Positions 8,249 to 22,620 of a stretch of 23,134 nt of DNA are shown piece after piece. Made by a program: the position numbers and the translations under genes. Origin of the DNA: Seison nebaliae (lineage: Eukaryota; Rotifera; Pararotatoria; Seisonacea; Seisonidae); contig JALJEE010002945.1 of the NCBI GenBank assembly GCA_023231475.1, positions 1 through 23,134 on the forward strand, given 5' to 3'. The first letter of the stretch is position 1. The number at the start of each line of letters is the position of its first letter. The notes beneath the pieces were generated by a model that made no database searches, was not told the DNA's origin, and saw nothing but the letters and a program-made list of their open reading frames with translations.

Positions 8249-8891
8249 CTACTTATTTAGAATAAAATATTTTTATTCTCAAATAAAACAAATAAATGGA
8301 ATAGATAGATGAGAATTAATAAGTTAAAAAGGTAAATTGATGGTCTGTGCATCTGAAAATACTGTTTAAATAACATTAAGTGGAAGAATTAGAGAGAATG
8401 GAATTTAATGGAATAATTTATAAATAGAAATTGAACTGATGATTAGTATCATGACATATTGATAAAATGACTGATAGGAAAGGTGTAATATATTCTATTA
8501 GAAAAAGAACAAGCTAAATGAACAGAGTTAAGAAAGAAGTCAGTTTGCATGAACACGGGATAACGACGATTACGAGGGAAAACGGAACGAAAGAAGACGT
8601 AATGTAAGTAACATTCGTCAAGATATTCATTCCATATCATTTTCTATGTAATCGAAATTGTGCGAATATATATGAGGAAAACATGCAGTTAATTCTCTTC
8701 TCTAAGAAAACATTGACAATAATTAATGAGAAGTTTAAGCAGAGAACTATAATCATAACAAGAATAATGATGAGTCTCACATATTACATCAACTCTTATG
8801 TAATGTACACCTCTACCGTTTTCCTTTTTTACATATTTTGTAAAGGAAGTACATCAAGCTCGCAATCGGCTGTCGTATAGCAAACATCAAG

Positions 8892-8913
8892 TCTGCACCA
8901 ACTCTGCACCAAC
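8892..8913. repeat. Exact tandem duplication of TCTGCACCAAC
   Basis: Two identical adjacent 11-mers, GC-richer than the neighbourhood. It is either a recent slippage duplication or a paired binding site. Confidence 0.6.
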
Positions 8914-9494
8914 CGATATGTTGGAGGAATAAATAAAATGAACTTTAGACCATATCGGAACATAGTTAGTTAATGCATTTCTTTTTCCTTCAAAGAATGG
9001 AATGATATTTTTTGGGAGGAGGGAGCGATAGATCTTCAAAATGAACGCTGAAAAAACATTACATAACTTCTTTGTCATTCGAAAAGCATATTCTCTTACA
9101 AATTATAGTTCCATCAAACGAAAAAAAAAAGAATAACATGATCAATACTTTACGATAATTACGATTTGCCATGCTCGTCCATATTAGTAAATCATGTATA
9201 AGAATGATAGTATCATTATTTCATTATTCATTGGGACATCCAAAACAAGAATTTATAGTTCGAGAAACATGAAAATTAATATTTCTATTGTGATGTTATT
9301 TTGAAAAATATCTCTTTTTCGATTTGTTAATAATTTATGAAATTTCTCAGAATAAACTTCTACTTTCGTATAATCTCATTTCCATCCCAATAAGATGAAA
9401 TAACGGAATATGACAAATAACTGATTGGAAGACAATTGAATGGCAGTTTGTTTCTAAAACTTTCATTTCCCAAGATGCCATCAACCAAATCAAG

Positions 9495-9506
9495 GTTCGA
9501 TCGAAC
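9495..9506. repeat. 12-bp perfect palindrome GTTCGATCGAAC
   Basis: A self-complementary 12-mer in AT-rich intergenic DNA. One such match is not surprising by chance in this length of sequence. Confidence 0.4.
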
Positions 9507-12500
9507 ATCTTCCATATTTTACGTTCTGTTTCCGGAAAACAGGAATATTTAAAACAAAAACGAAGATATCATTTCCTTCTAATATTCTTTTTTCGAAACG
9601 GAACGACCAGTTTACTTATAATTAATTTACAATCATAATTAAAGGAGAGAAATTGTGAGAGTGAATGGGAGAAGGGAAATAGGAACAATAGAAGGAATGT
9701 ATAAAATAATAAAGAAAATATGATGTAACATCATCGAATTTTTTTTCTGATATGATGATTGGAACTATTGGAAATTTCTGGAATACTTTTGAAATAAAAT
9801 ATATTTCCATGTTTCTTCTTTTTGTTCATCATGCTGACTGCACAATTGTAATTTATTCTAAAATGGAAGTAATAAAAGCAAAAGTCGAGAGTTTGAAAAA
9901 TGACCTTAATCATTAACTTGAGAATAACTTTTTGGATAAAAAAAGTAATTATATCGATTATTTCGATGTCTTGCATTCGACTCGAGCCCCTCTTCTTTCG
10001 TAGGTTAACGATGCATTTGAATTACTGGTTGTTTCTTCATCTTCTTATTTTTTGAAGACTGAGTCAAACGGATGAAAAAATTTTTTATAGAAGAATTTAT
10101 TAAATAAACAGATAATTCATATTCATTGTTTTTATGAGAATTAGAATAATATTCAGGTAATGTTGTTTAATTATTCATGATAATTTATCCGAAACATTCA
10201 GTTGCCGATTTAGATTAATGGGACAATAATTCATATCGCCATCTACTCCTCCTCCACTCAATCCTCAATCTACTTCTCATCCGTCATCGGTAAGGGAAAT
10301 GAAGTTAAAACATTTAATCGATTCCGTTCAGAAGGAACCTATTCCTCGTAGAATTTCTAACAAGAAAGTCGATGTATTAGAATTTATTAAATTTTATTAA
10401 CAAGAATCGAAGCAGAAAACGGAATTTTTTTAGTGAATTTTTTTTCAAAACTTTTGATTGTTCGTTAAATATTTTAACAAACAATAATGAAACTAATTCA
10501 GATTATGCAATGTCTCCGTTTCAATTTATTTTCTCCATCAGTCGTATAGGACTGATGTGTCATTTAAATCACCGCTATGTTGCTTGTTAATATTATTAAT
10601 AAGCAGGACAACGATAAAATTGGTGGTGAGATTGAAAAAGGACGGTGGACGGAGAAATTAATACACGGGAAATCTGACTATCCACCATAATAATGATATG
10701 TCTCATACTATAAAATACTTGTAATAAATGATTGAGTGAATATTGAATGTCGAATATGTTCAATGATTTCGACAACTGATATTGAAGGAAAAGAAAAGTA
10801 ATGATGAATAATGTTACTTCATTGTTTGATTTGTAGATAAAAGCTGAAAATGAAATGAAGTTCTACTCGCGGGAAATAAATTTGCATTTGAACCAGTCGA
10901 GTCTAACGTCAATATTTGATTACAGGAATGCAGAAGAAAAGGAAGAGAAGATAAAGAAGTCTAATGAAGTTTACGGGAGGTGATCAGGAAGGAAAATAAT
11001 GAAAAGTAAATTTAAATTAGATAATTCTTCTGTATGAGCATTGATCAATATTGATAGATGAACGAAGAAGAAATTCAATTTGAAACATTGTCGTCAATTT
11101 GAGATTATTGACATTTTTTTCCCAAATGTCGTTGATAGTTTGAGCGATGATGAAATGAAATGTCTTAAAAGAAAATGACTGGAAAAAGAGAATTGAAATA
11201 AACAAACTGATCGGAAGAGAAGGAAGAGAATGAAATGAAGAAGTAGATCTCTAACAAAATGGATATGGGAAAAGTGAGACCTAAAAAGTGAGAATGGATC
11301 AACTAAATTAGATTTAAGTTACGACCAAGTAAATCAATCAATAATATTTTTTGAAATATTATAAAAAATGTAGGTGAAATTTTAATGAAGACCAGTCGTT
11401 TCTCATTCATACTGGTGATTGAATACAATTATTGATAATACAATCATTCATTGAAGATGAACATAAGAATTTTGAAATGTTTCATTCGAACGAAGAGGAA
11501 TACGAGTGAAAAGAAGTGAGAGTAGAAAGTTGTGAGATAAGTGGGAAGAGGATGAAGAGAATGAATGGTCGATGATTGATAATTATGAAGACAAACATCT
11601 TATACTTTTCATTCATCTTAATTGTACTTTCTCATCATCCTTTTATCATCATATCGTACTTATTTGCTCGATAAGAAAAGAAGCGGAATCACCCGACTTC
11701 CAAATAGGATCAGACGGAATGACAATAAATTATGCCCACAATAAATATATTGATCTGCGTAGTGATTTATTGAGTGAATAGTGACAAAAGAGAAAATAAT
11801 GGTCTCACTAATAATTTTTCCGTTCCGTTCCTTCCAACTTCCCATCTCCAATTGATTTGGTAGATAAATAAATAAATAATAGAAGAGGAAACTCATAATT
11901 GGCGGGTGGAATGATTAAGGCGACGAATATATTGAATTTAGTAAACGATTATCAGAATTATGATTAGATCGTAACATCAACTAACTACAAATTTACTACT
12001 TGATATAATATATAATAATCACTCTAATCTATAATCCAACTATATAATAGTAGCACTACAGTATTAAATGGTAGGTGGTGCTACAAATACAAGTAAAATC
12101 AAATGAGATAGGGAGGATAGATGCTTCACATCGTTCCCTTCTCCGCAACACACTCACATATGAAGATGAGAACGATTGAAGTGAATGTGGCACAAAACAA
12201 ATCCAGGACAATGTGAGAACTGGATAATTTCGGGATCGGAACAATTCGGAGACTCAATAGCTCCTCAATATAATCGATAACGGATGAAATAAACAGTTTT
12301 TGTTAACTATAAATAAATACATTCAAAAACCATCCTAACATCCTCATTATCATGATTTATGTTGGAACATTCTACATAATAACAATTTTTTGTTATTACT
12401 TAATTCACTATAAATTTTGATTTTGGATCAACTTCTATTTATTTCTATAAATTTAATGAGAAAAAATAATTGACCTGTTTTTAAACATTGTTCCGAATGT

Positions 12501-12512
12501 TCCGATAACAAG

Positions 12513-12532
12513 ATAGTATGTCAAGATACTAT
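12513..12532. repeat. Short inverted repeat ATAGTAT...ATACTAT
   Basis: Seven-base arms with a six-base loop. This is a weak hairpin of low sequence complexity. Confidence 0.35.
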
Positions 12533-13426
12533 GATATTTACGATGTTATGATATAGAGTATGTTAGAAAAAATTTTCCTCGAATATTCTCCTGCGAAGTG
12601 TTTAGTGGTTGATCTGTCCGTCTACGAATTGTCTAATCTCGAAATTGTTTGTTTCCTAATTATCTAGTCTTCCCAATTGTCTCCATTTGATACGAGACAG
12701 TATAATTATATAAATGTATTCGTTATGAAAATGGGAATTATTAAAGATTGGAATAATCATTTCAAAAAAAAAATAATCATGCAAATTCGTGGAATTGGAG
12801 ACTTTATGAGAAGGTGAAAATATTGACAATGTAAATTACATTATGTAATAGAATAACGTGAATGGAAACTTACTTCAATGCACGAATAAAATGTTCATGT
12901 CGATTAATGATTGTCGGGTTAAAATGAATGTTGTATAACAAGTGGTAATGGATTGATGGATATCGGGAAATTGATGGCATAAGCGGAATGGAATTAATTT
13001 AAGGAAAGAACTATCCTCTCTCATCATTAGATATTCCATGGTTAACAGTAGATGGAATTCATAGTTTGATGAATTCTTTTCGTGAACATTGCGCTACAAC
13101 TCACTTCTCATTTAATACCATCAATATGTTACACTGTTAATATATGTGATGAGGGATGAAGAATTGAAAGCAATATATCAAGTCATATATGAGGTATCGC
13201 TAACTTGGATAAAGTAGCTCGAGTACTAAAGAAGTTGACGGTAGTGAGTCTGAGCAGTCTTATCGGAAATTAATGAATAAAATATGGATGCATGATAAAC
13301 GAATTATAAATTTTCTGTTTGATATTGGTAACCAGCCAAATGAAAATCATTTCTTTACTCTTCATTTTATTTCTAACATCTTTGTCTTTAATTCTCTACT
13401 TATTTACATCCGTTTCTTATTTTCAG

Positions 13427-13608
13427 TTCGATGAACGACTCCTCACAATCTTCCTCACTCCTCCTCCATTCACTCTCCACAAACAAACTTCACCAAAATC
13501 TTTTTGAAAATGAGAAAAAGTTAAAAGTTAAGACGACTACTACTCAGTGTCAATCACTTTCGTTACTTGTCGCATTTGATGTTGTTCGATTTGCCAATTG
13601 GAACTTCT
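13427..13608 (+). CDS. Candidate exon with strong splice signals, unassigned
   Basis: A long pyrimidine-rich tract ends in TTTTCAG at 13426, and the segment ends at a consensus GTAAGT donor (13609-13614). Between them one frame stays open, with an internal ATG at 13431 and a Ser/Leu-rich start (MNDSSQSSSLLLHSL), then a Lys/Thr-rich middle and DVVRFANWNF. If the ATG is the start, this is a first coding exon of 59 codons ending in phase 1. The same pyrimidine tract read as coding gives a signal-peptide-like sequence (MKIISLLFILFL), which I consider a by-product of the tract. No partner exon was identified with confidence. Confidence 0.3.
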
Positions 13609-13927
13609 GTAAGTTCATTAGTAAATGATCAAAGAAAAATGAGAGTTTGAGGTTTAACTTTATAATTAAACGAGAATGCTGACTTACGACTCTTGAGAAT
13701 AGGAAGGATATTATGAATTCCGATGTAAGTTCGTTGCTATGGTGATGGAATAGCAAAGAAGAAAATAAGTTGCGATTTGACTTCTCTCAATGTAAGTGAC
13801 AAGAGTAGCACTTCCTTTCTTGCTTTCCAAGACTCGCTAACTAATTTTTTGTCAAACAATTTTATTACAAATCTAAATCGTTTGCATATTACGACAAAAT
13901 GAAATGTTCAATCAATATCAAAGGACT

Positions 13928-13965
13928 CTGATGTAGATGCGCTTCAATCAAGATGCGCTGATGTA
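13928..13965. repeat. Nested direct repeats CTGATGTA and GATGCGCT in A-B-B-A order
   Basis: CTGATGTA occurs at 13928-13935 and 13958-13965, and GATGCGCT at 13936-13943 and 13952-13959, with an eight-base centre. The second pair overlaps by two bases. The arrangement resembles a cluster of factor-binding sites. Confidence 0.45.
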
Positions 13966-14050
13966 ATGGCAACAAATTTCGTTACAAATTAATTAATATC
14001 GAAACTCCCAATTATCTTTTCTTCCATTCAAATTGATAATTATATGTTCC

Positions 14051-14065
14051 GAGCATTTAATGCTC
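14051..14065. repeat. 15-bp palindrome GAGCATT-T-AATGCTC
   Basis: Two perfect seven-base arms around one T. Could be a homodimer binding site; function unknown. Confidence 0.4.
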
Positions 14066-16178
14066 CGAAAATAAGCACTTACCATATTCTTGCAAGTTGT
14101 GAATAGAGTTTAATTAATAAATTCATTAGCAAAATAAATACAGTGCACCAATCTTCTACCAACATCTTCCAATTATACTATTGAATGTGAGATTGATTTT
14201 AAAGAAAGCACAAATCATTTAACTCAACATCATTCCACAATAACGATTACGTTGTCAACGATTGTTTTCTTTAGGAAATCCAATGTCGAATACTAGAGAA
14301 ACATTTGAGATACATAATATCAAATTTATTATAACCATCCTTAATTTTCGTTTCGATATTAAAAAACAAGATTTATTTCACTCGTTTTAATAACGGAAAT
14401 CGTATGACAGTTGAAAATGTTCAATGACATAAAAATAACAATAAGATTTCTTCAATCACAGAAGACAAACAGATTTTTTCGCATGTTATATAACATTAGG
14501 AAAAAAATTCGTTGAAATGATGTAATGATATTAGTTATACTCAATCGATTGAAGAGTGATGGTCGTTTATTACGAAAACAATAATTAATATTAAAAAATC
14601 TATTTAGAAGAACATTTCCTGATAAATGCTACAAATAGTGATGCGATCGATAGAATAATTCCAAGCTAATCGAAAAATATCTTTTCGGTTGTTGTAATTA
14701 TAATACAATAGTTTTAAAAGTTTAATAAAAATTTATTAATTTTATTCTTTTAACGATCATAACTGGGGTATGAAAAATGGATGTTGGATTGAAACCAAAG
14801 TGATGGACGATTAGTCCCAGTTGAGAAAATCCGATCAGTGAGATGTTGTCTCCTTTTGTGTCTGCATTCCATAAATAGTTCAGTGGAAGCTAAACAAGAA
14901 AGTTCCTAATAAAATAAATAAATTTGTTAGTTGTTCTCATCGATATTTTCCGTTAATCTGCTTGTAATTGGATAGAGAATAATAAACATTCGTCAAGAAG
15001 TAACGTGCGAACGGAATATCCAATTAAAACTTTCCTTAATTGCCGTAAGTAGTGTGGGGAGTGTGGAGAGGAGCATTAGATAATTTATTTGCCATAACAA
15101 TAAAACGATTATCTATTATTTATGTAAATGTAATGAGGAGTGAATGAGTTGAATTGTATCGATATTCATGTCAAATAAATGAGGAATGTAATGAGAATGT
15201 CTAACTAATGATTATAGGAAGTCTTCCGAAAATCTTCCATCTTCTCAACTGCAACAACAACTTTATGTTTAATGCAGATTAGGAATATAAAAATAATCAC
15301 TTAGGAAAAAACTAATATTACTGTCTACAAGTAATGATGGAGATCGCATGTAACAATTATTAGTGGATGTTTCTTGCTTCAGTGGAACGTGACAAAAGAA
15401 AACCTTCGTCAATCTACATTTAACTGCTTCAATTATCTTTAATAAATTAAATCAGGGCGAATTTCATGTCAATCCTCAATGAATAACAGTAACGAGGAAT
15501 AAATTGATAAAAAAATTTAATTCCATTATTTGTTTAGTTGATTGGTTGCTCTTGACATTACACATTTCTTCTCCTCCCCATCTAACACACACACTTTTCC
15601 TCAAATAAAAGTTCTTGGAGGCAGAGAGCATAAATCTACATAATATATCCCATTCTCTTATCTCCAGATCTTACGTGTGCATTCATATCATATTCTTGGA
15701 GAACTTTAACTGATAACGAAACAAAAGAAAACCTCTGTTGTTGTTCTTGTTGGTTCAATAGTTTTTATGTAAATTTTATAAAAGTTTCTTCTTTCAATTT
15801 TTTAGTTCTATAAAAGAATATTTAGTTCTTTCCGAACACCTGTATACTAACAATTTGAAGAATTTTTCTTTCGTCAAAGATTTATTGCGGAAATACTTCC
15901 ATCGACATCGAGAGGCATATTCAACATATTTGACCTTTTTCTTCATTGTAGATCGCCCATCGTAATACATTCAGAGGCTATCCCATACTACTATTTCATA
16001 ATCCTTCTTTTTATAAGTTTTCCTATTTCTGTGCATTTCTTGTGCAACGGAGAAAAAATGTATTCAAAAGACATTTTAGTCTTTTTATTGTTTTTCACTT
16101 TTGCTCCACTTCTTTTCTAATTTTAAACTAACTTCAATAAACTTTTCAATTTTAGTTCCTAAATAATTATGATGAGAT

Positions 16179-16195
16179 TTTATTATGATTTTATT
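16179..16195 (-). promoter_or_regulatory. Candidate polyadenylation signals for the 16403-16840 gene
   Basis: Two AATAAA hexamers on the minus strand (16184-16179 and 16195-16190) lie about 210 nt past the stop of the exon at 16403-16840. Confidence 0.35.
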
Positions 16196-16210
16196 TATAA
16201 AATTAATATA

Positions 16211-16234
16211 ATTATTGTTATTATTATTATTATT
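16211..16234. repeat. TTA trinucleotide microsatellite
   Basis: About seven TTA/TTG triplets in a row in non-coding sequence, in the likely 3' untranslated region of the minus-strand exon nearby. Confidence 0.7.
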
Positions 16235-16402
16235 CTTACATCGATAAGTAGGAAAATTAATAGGTAAAACGAACATGTGGTTGGAGGAATAATTCACGAT
16301 AATGGAAAAGTAAATTGAGAGAGATAAAATATAGAAAATATCAAATTATGATCATTAGGAGGAAGTTAGATAAATATAAGAATGAATTGGTAATTTGGTT
16401 GT

Positions 16403-16840
16403 TTATATACGTTCCTTCGAATCCCATTTGGATTTGTCAATTGTTGTAAAGTTGTGAATGTTTAATGAGGTTCCAAGCCGCTGACTATCTTTGGGTGAGT
16501 GGGCAGTACGACCGAAGGACATGTAACTTGATGAATGATATGAGTGTTGCATTCTTTCATAAATCTCTTCTAATGATGAAGGAGGTGGAGATAGTTCCTC
16601 TTCCGATAAATCATCTTCAACGTACTTCCTGTCAGTTCCATTACTTTTCACCCTCAAATAATCGGTATTCGATAAACCAGTTTTAACCGAATTTTTTGAT
16701 AATTCTTCCTGCTGATCAGATGATAACTTTACTTTCCCATTTTTCTTCTGATTCAGAGTTGTTCCATCTTTTTTTCGAATTGGAATCGGTTCAGATGATG
16801 GAATATCATTCGATTTGATCATTTGTTCGACCATAGGTCT
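16403..16840 (-). CDS. C-terminal exon of an unrecognised, mostly disordered protein
   Basis: The minus strand carries a 145-codon open frame entered by a good acceptor (CATTTTTTCGTAG, ending at 16841) and closed by TAA at 16405-16403. The first in-frame ATG is at 16834, so the exon could begin translation or continue it. The protein is polar and low in hydrophobic residues: Lys/Gln/Ser-rich start (IPIRKKDGTTLNQKKNGK), an acidic-proline patch (EDDLSEEELSPPPSSLEEIYERM), a Ser/Tyr patch (HSYHSSSYMSFGRTAHSP) and a charged end (DKSKWDSKERI). There is no membrane segment or signal peptide. This looks like the cytoplasmic or nuclear tail of a larger protein whose upstream exons lie at higher coordinates, perhaps beyond a long intron. 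I do not recognise the family. Coding character is supported by length, composition and the acceptor. Confidence 0.5.
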   Translation of the reverse strand, partial: RPMVEQMIKSNDIPSSEPIPIRKKDGTTLNQKKNGKVKLSSDQQEELSKNSVKTGLSNTDYLRVKSNGTDRKYVEDDLSEEELSPPPSSLEEIYERMQHSYHSSSYMSFGRTAHSPKDSQRLGTSLNIHNFTTIDKSKWDSKERI

Positions 16841-17155
16841 CTACGAAAAAATGTAAAGAAAGTATAATTAATAAAATGGAAATAATTATACGATTAAAAG
16901 GAAAAAGTTCCATTTGGAAAGAAATGGATATAAAGAAGAAAAAAGAATGATCTACTTGATTATTTAAAAATTAAATTTCCTTTTTAATATCTGGTAACAT
17001 TAAAAATCGAAAAAAAAGTCTCATCCATAAAATAGAAAGGAAAAAAGGCAGCAGGGAAGAGAGAAGGGAAAGATTAGGAAGAAAAAAGAATGAAAATTAG
17101 CAATTAGAAAACAATCAGGAATAATAACTACGATTGTGCGAATATGTTTTTTTAG
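16841..17155. other. Non-coding, A-rich on the plus strand
   Basis: No coding signal. The left end is the intron upstream of the minus-strand exon at 16403-16840; the right end is the TTTTTTTAG acceptor of the plus-strand candidate exon at 17156. Confidence 0.35.
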
Positions 17156-17276
17156 GTTTAAATATTACTTGGCTTTATTCATTTGCGATGAAATGACAGA
17201 TATTTTCAACCTGGAGACGGGATCAGATCAACATCCGTATTCGTTCTATTTCAACAACGAACGGGCCAAAAGATGA
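17156..17276 (+). CDS. Candidate terminal exon, unassigned
   Basis: After a textbook acceptor (ATGTTTTTTTAG ending at 17155), one frame runs open for 39 codons to TGA at 17274-17276. The peptide has coding-like composition: FKYYLALFICDEMTDIF, then NLETGSDQHPYSFYF, then NNERAKR. The segment is richer in G and C than its flanks, and the other five frames have stops. The exon would be entered in phase 2, which does not match the phase-1 end of the candidate exon at 13608. No polyadenylation signal was noticed close behind it. It could also be a gene relic. Confidence 0.3.
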
Positions 17277-19705
17277 AAGAATCTTACTTTTTCAAGTTTT
17301 CTCAATTCTCCTTTCTATTAAAACTACTACGACTATCCACTAACACTACATTCATTCATATTCTCTCTCGGGTACCTTTTGTTCGTTTCATTGCACAAAC
17401 GACTACATATGTTACATACAAATATCTATATAGACAATCATATACATACCCATCTGAAAAAAGCAACATCCACACACACTTCCACACACACATATATATA
17501 TAATTATACACATAGAACAACACATATGTATAAGCTCAACAGACACATACGTATATTATACAAGTCATCAAAACAACGCAATATATGGATATTAATATGA
17601 ACGTTAATTTCACTAAAGTACTCATAACAATACATGAGAACGATTAACGTCAAAGATTGATGATTACATAAGCTAGATGAGAGGATATATATCAAAAATA
17701 CTATCCAACTAATAAGCATAAGATCGCACACCAACTTTCTTTTGGATTTAACAACTAATTAGCTACCGAATCCATCGGCCGAAATATAACCTTTCTATCC
17801 GTATAACATATATAGAAAAAACAATGTGATCCGTCGTTGAACAGTAAAAGAACGAATGAATTTCACTTTTTCAGTTATCGGTCACGAATTTACTTGGCTT
17901 ACTCGCAATGCTTTAACTCGTCGGCCCGTCGAAAACCTCAAACAAACAATCTATTACATCCGTTTTCCTTGAGGTATTGAGAAAAAATTTAAAGTTTCTT
18001 ATAACTTACTATCTGAACTAAATCTTAATTTCGTTTTTTTCAATCTTAATCAAATCTCTCTCATTCGCACAATACATTCATTCGAATGAGTAACCAATTA
18101 TTAACCATCTTATTGTAAATTGTCCAGTTCAATGAATAAAATGATTATTATAAAATTTTGAAACGAATTAAATTTTGTGAGAGACAGAAGTTACGTATAA
18201 GATTAAATAAATAAATTTCAACAGCCGCCTAAAATTTTATAAAAAAGTTTATGCAAACCTTCCAGCGAATGTCTATTTTCTGTCAAATAAAAATTTAAAC
18301 AATTCATCCTTTTTAATATTTATTCATTGTCAGACACAAAATTAATAAATAATAGTCTGTCCGAACTGTTACTTTTAGAAACCGCAATCTCAATGAAAAA
18401 GGTCGAAATCTAATTATAAACATAAACAAAAGAATCTTAATAGTTGACTCAATGAATTACGGTTAATTGATTAAGACATGTGATTATAAGATATGTTGAA
18501 GGGTGATCATAATATTATCATAGAATAAGATAAATATAACAAAATAATTGATTGAATTGAACGTACCTTATGATTCTAATAAATTGTTTATGTTAGTTTT
18601 ATTTAAATCCTAAATTTGATTTGAGTTGCTCAAACATCATTATCGATCGATTTGAGAGATTAATAGTAAATTGACTTTAAATACTTCACCATTAAACATT
18701 CATTTTACATCCACGATATTTGGAAACATTTTAACCTTCTCAATACTTTTCGTAAAGTTATCAATCCGTTAACATTATCATTCGTTAATTGGGAGAATAT
18801 TGTGTCAGTTCTAATAGTTGTAATTCTAATGGACTAAAGCTCAAATGGGAGTTCACTTCGTTTTGTACATCATGGTTAGTCTGAAATATTTTGTATATCA
18901 GCTATTCTGAATTCTTATCTTTCGAAGCTTTTCAAATAATACTGAATATGAGTAAATTTCTGTTTAGAACATTTAAACTTGGTGACTTCTACTCACTAGT
19001 CAGACATGGCGCTAATTAGAATTTTAAAATGTTACTTTACGTAGAAATAAACTATTTATCGGTCATTGAGAACAATATAATCGTCTAAGCATATTCATTA
19101 ATATATAATTAATATTCGTGTAAGATTTGATAGATTATTAATAACATTTTTTTCTTTCAGTTTTCTGCCAAAATTTGGCAATTCTTCTTCTGGATTCATT
19201 CTGACGTAATTTTGATGGAATATTTGTTGTTAAAATTTATTGTGAATATTTATTTTTTTCAAAACATTATTCAACAGAAATAAACATGTTTCGTACAACG
19301 TTTGATGCGATACGGATAAAATCCAGATAGAGAAATTTATGATTTGAACAACGAAACTGACAGAGAACACCAATTCTATTCTAATTTTAAAAAAAGTAGA
19401 TGTATTTTTTTTAGTATAATAATATTTTGAAGCTAAACATGAAAACCTTCGATAACTCACTTTACTTGTCCTGATTAAGTCAAACACGATTTCAATTAAA
19501 GTTCTTCTACCCAATAGACAATGTTATTGAAAAAATGATTTATAATGATGAAGGAGAAGAAAGAAGAATGACTGTTAAAATGGAACTATTGCCATCATAT
19601 TATTTACCTAAGAATTAACTATGTGAGTGCGATTAGGAAGATGGCGTAAGATAATAATAGGTATTTGCAGGTGAAAGAATGGTATTTCAATTGAATTTGA
19701 TTATT
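17277..19705. other. AT-rich intergenic region before the EGF-repeat gene
   Basis: No supported gene. It contains a CA/TA microsatellite (17469-17502), a GC-richer segment at 17877-17985 with an acceptor-like start, and an acceptor-like tract ending at 19160 that leads into a short open frame. The part just before 19706 should hold the EGF gene promoter; no TATA box stands out. Confidence 0.4.
17469..17502. repeat. CA/TA dinucleotide microsatellite
   Basis: A run of CA repeats broken by TTC, passing into TA repeats. Simple sequence with no coding role. Confidence 0.7.
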
Positions 19706-22584
<2,879 letters not shown>

Positions 22585-22614
22585 ATACTACTCACTTATT
22601 CACGAAATTGTTTG

Positions 22615-22620
22615 AATAAA
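22615..22620 (+). promoter_or_regulatory. Polyadenylation signal AATAAA of the EGF gene
   Basis: The hexamer lies 31 nt after the stop codon at 22584, which would give a very short 3' untranslated region, in line with a compact genome. Confidence 0.6.

Larger units (their letters stand above)
8249..13426. other. Long AT-rich region with no clear gene
   Basis: Scanning both strands I see only short frames with biased, low-complexity composition. Small structures inside it are a tandem 11-bp duplication (8892-8913), a 12-bp palindrome (9495-9506) and a short hairpin (12513-12532). The stretch from about 10700 to 11600 is purine-rich on the plus strand. It could be intergenic or the intron of a gene whose exons I cannot see. 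Confidence 0.4.
13609..16178. other. AT-rich region without a clear gene
   Basis: No supported gene. It holds a nested repeat pair (13928-13965), a 15-bp palindrome (14051-14065) and a stretch after a good acceptor at 15950-15951 that is open in two frames for about 55-60 codons; its plus strand is pyrimidine-rich, which alone lowers the number of stops. Confidence 0.35.

Noticed and set aside
9961-9990. tRNA-like T-arm sequence around CTCGAG
   Set aside because: The stem does not pair over five bases, and no D-arm or anticodon arm could be found at the right distance.
13340-13507. Small secreted peptide starting MKIISLLFILFL
   Set aside because: The hydrophobic part is the polypyrimidine tract of the acceptor at 13426; an exon explanation fits better.
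19161-19290. Open frame after a TTTCTTTCAG acceptor, FSAKIWQFFFWIHSD
   Set aside because: It quickly turns into low-complexity Leu/Ile/Phe sequence, and the only donor is weak.
19230-19514. 94-codon hydrophobic minus-strand frame resembling part of a membrane receptor
   Set aside because: It begins at TTG rather than ATG, lacks clear splice sites and shows no recognisable motif; AT-rich DNA yields such frames by chance.
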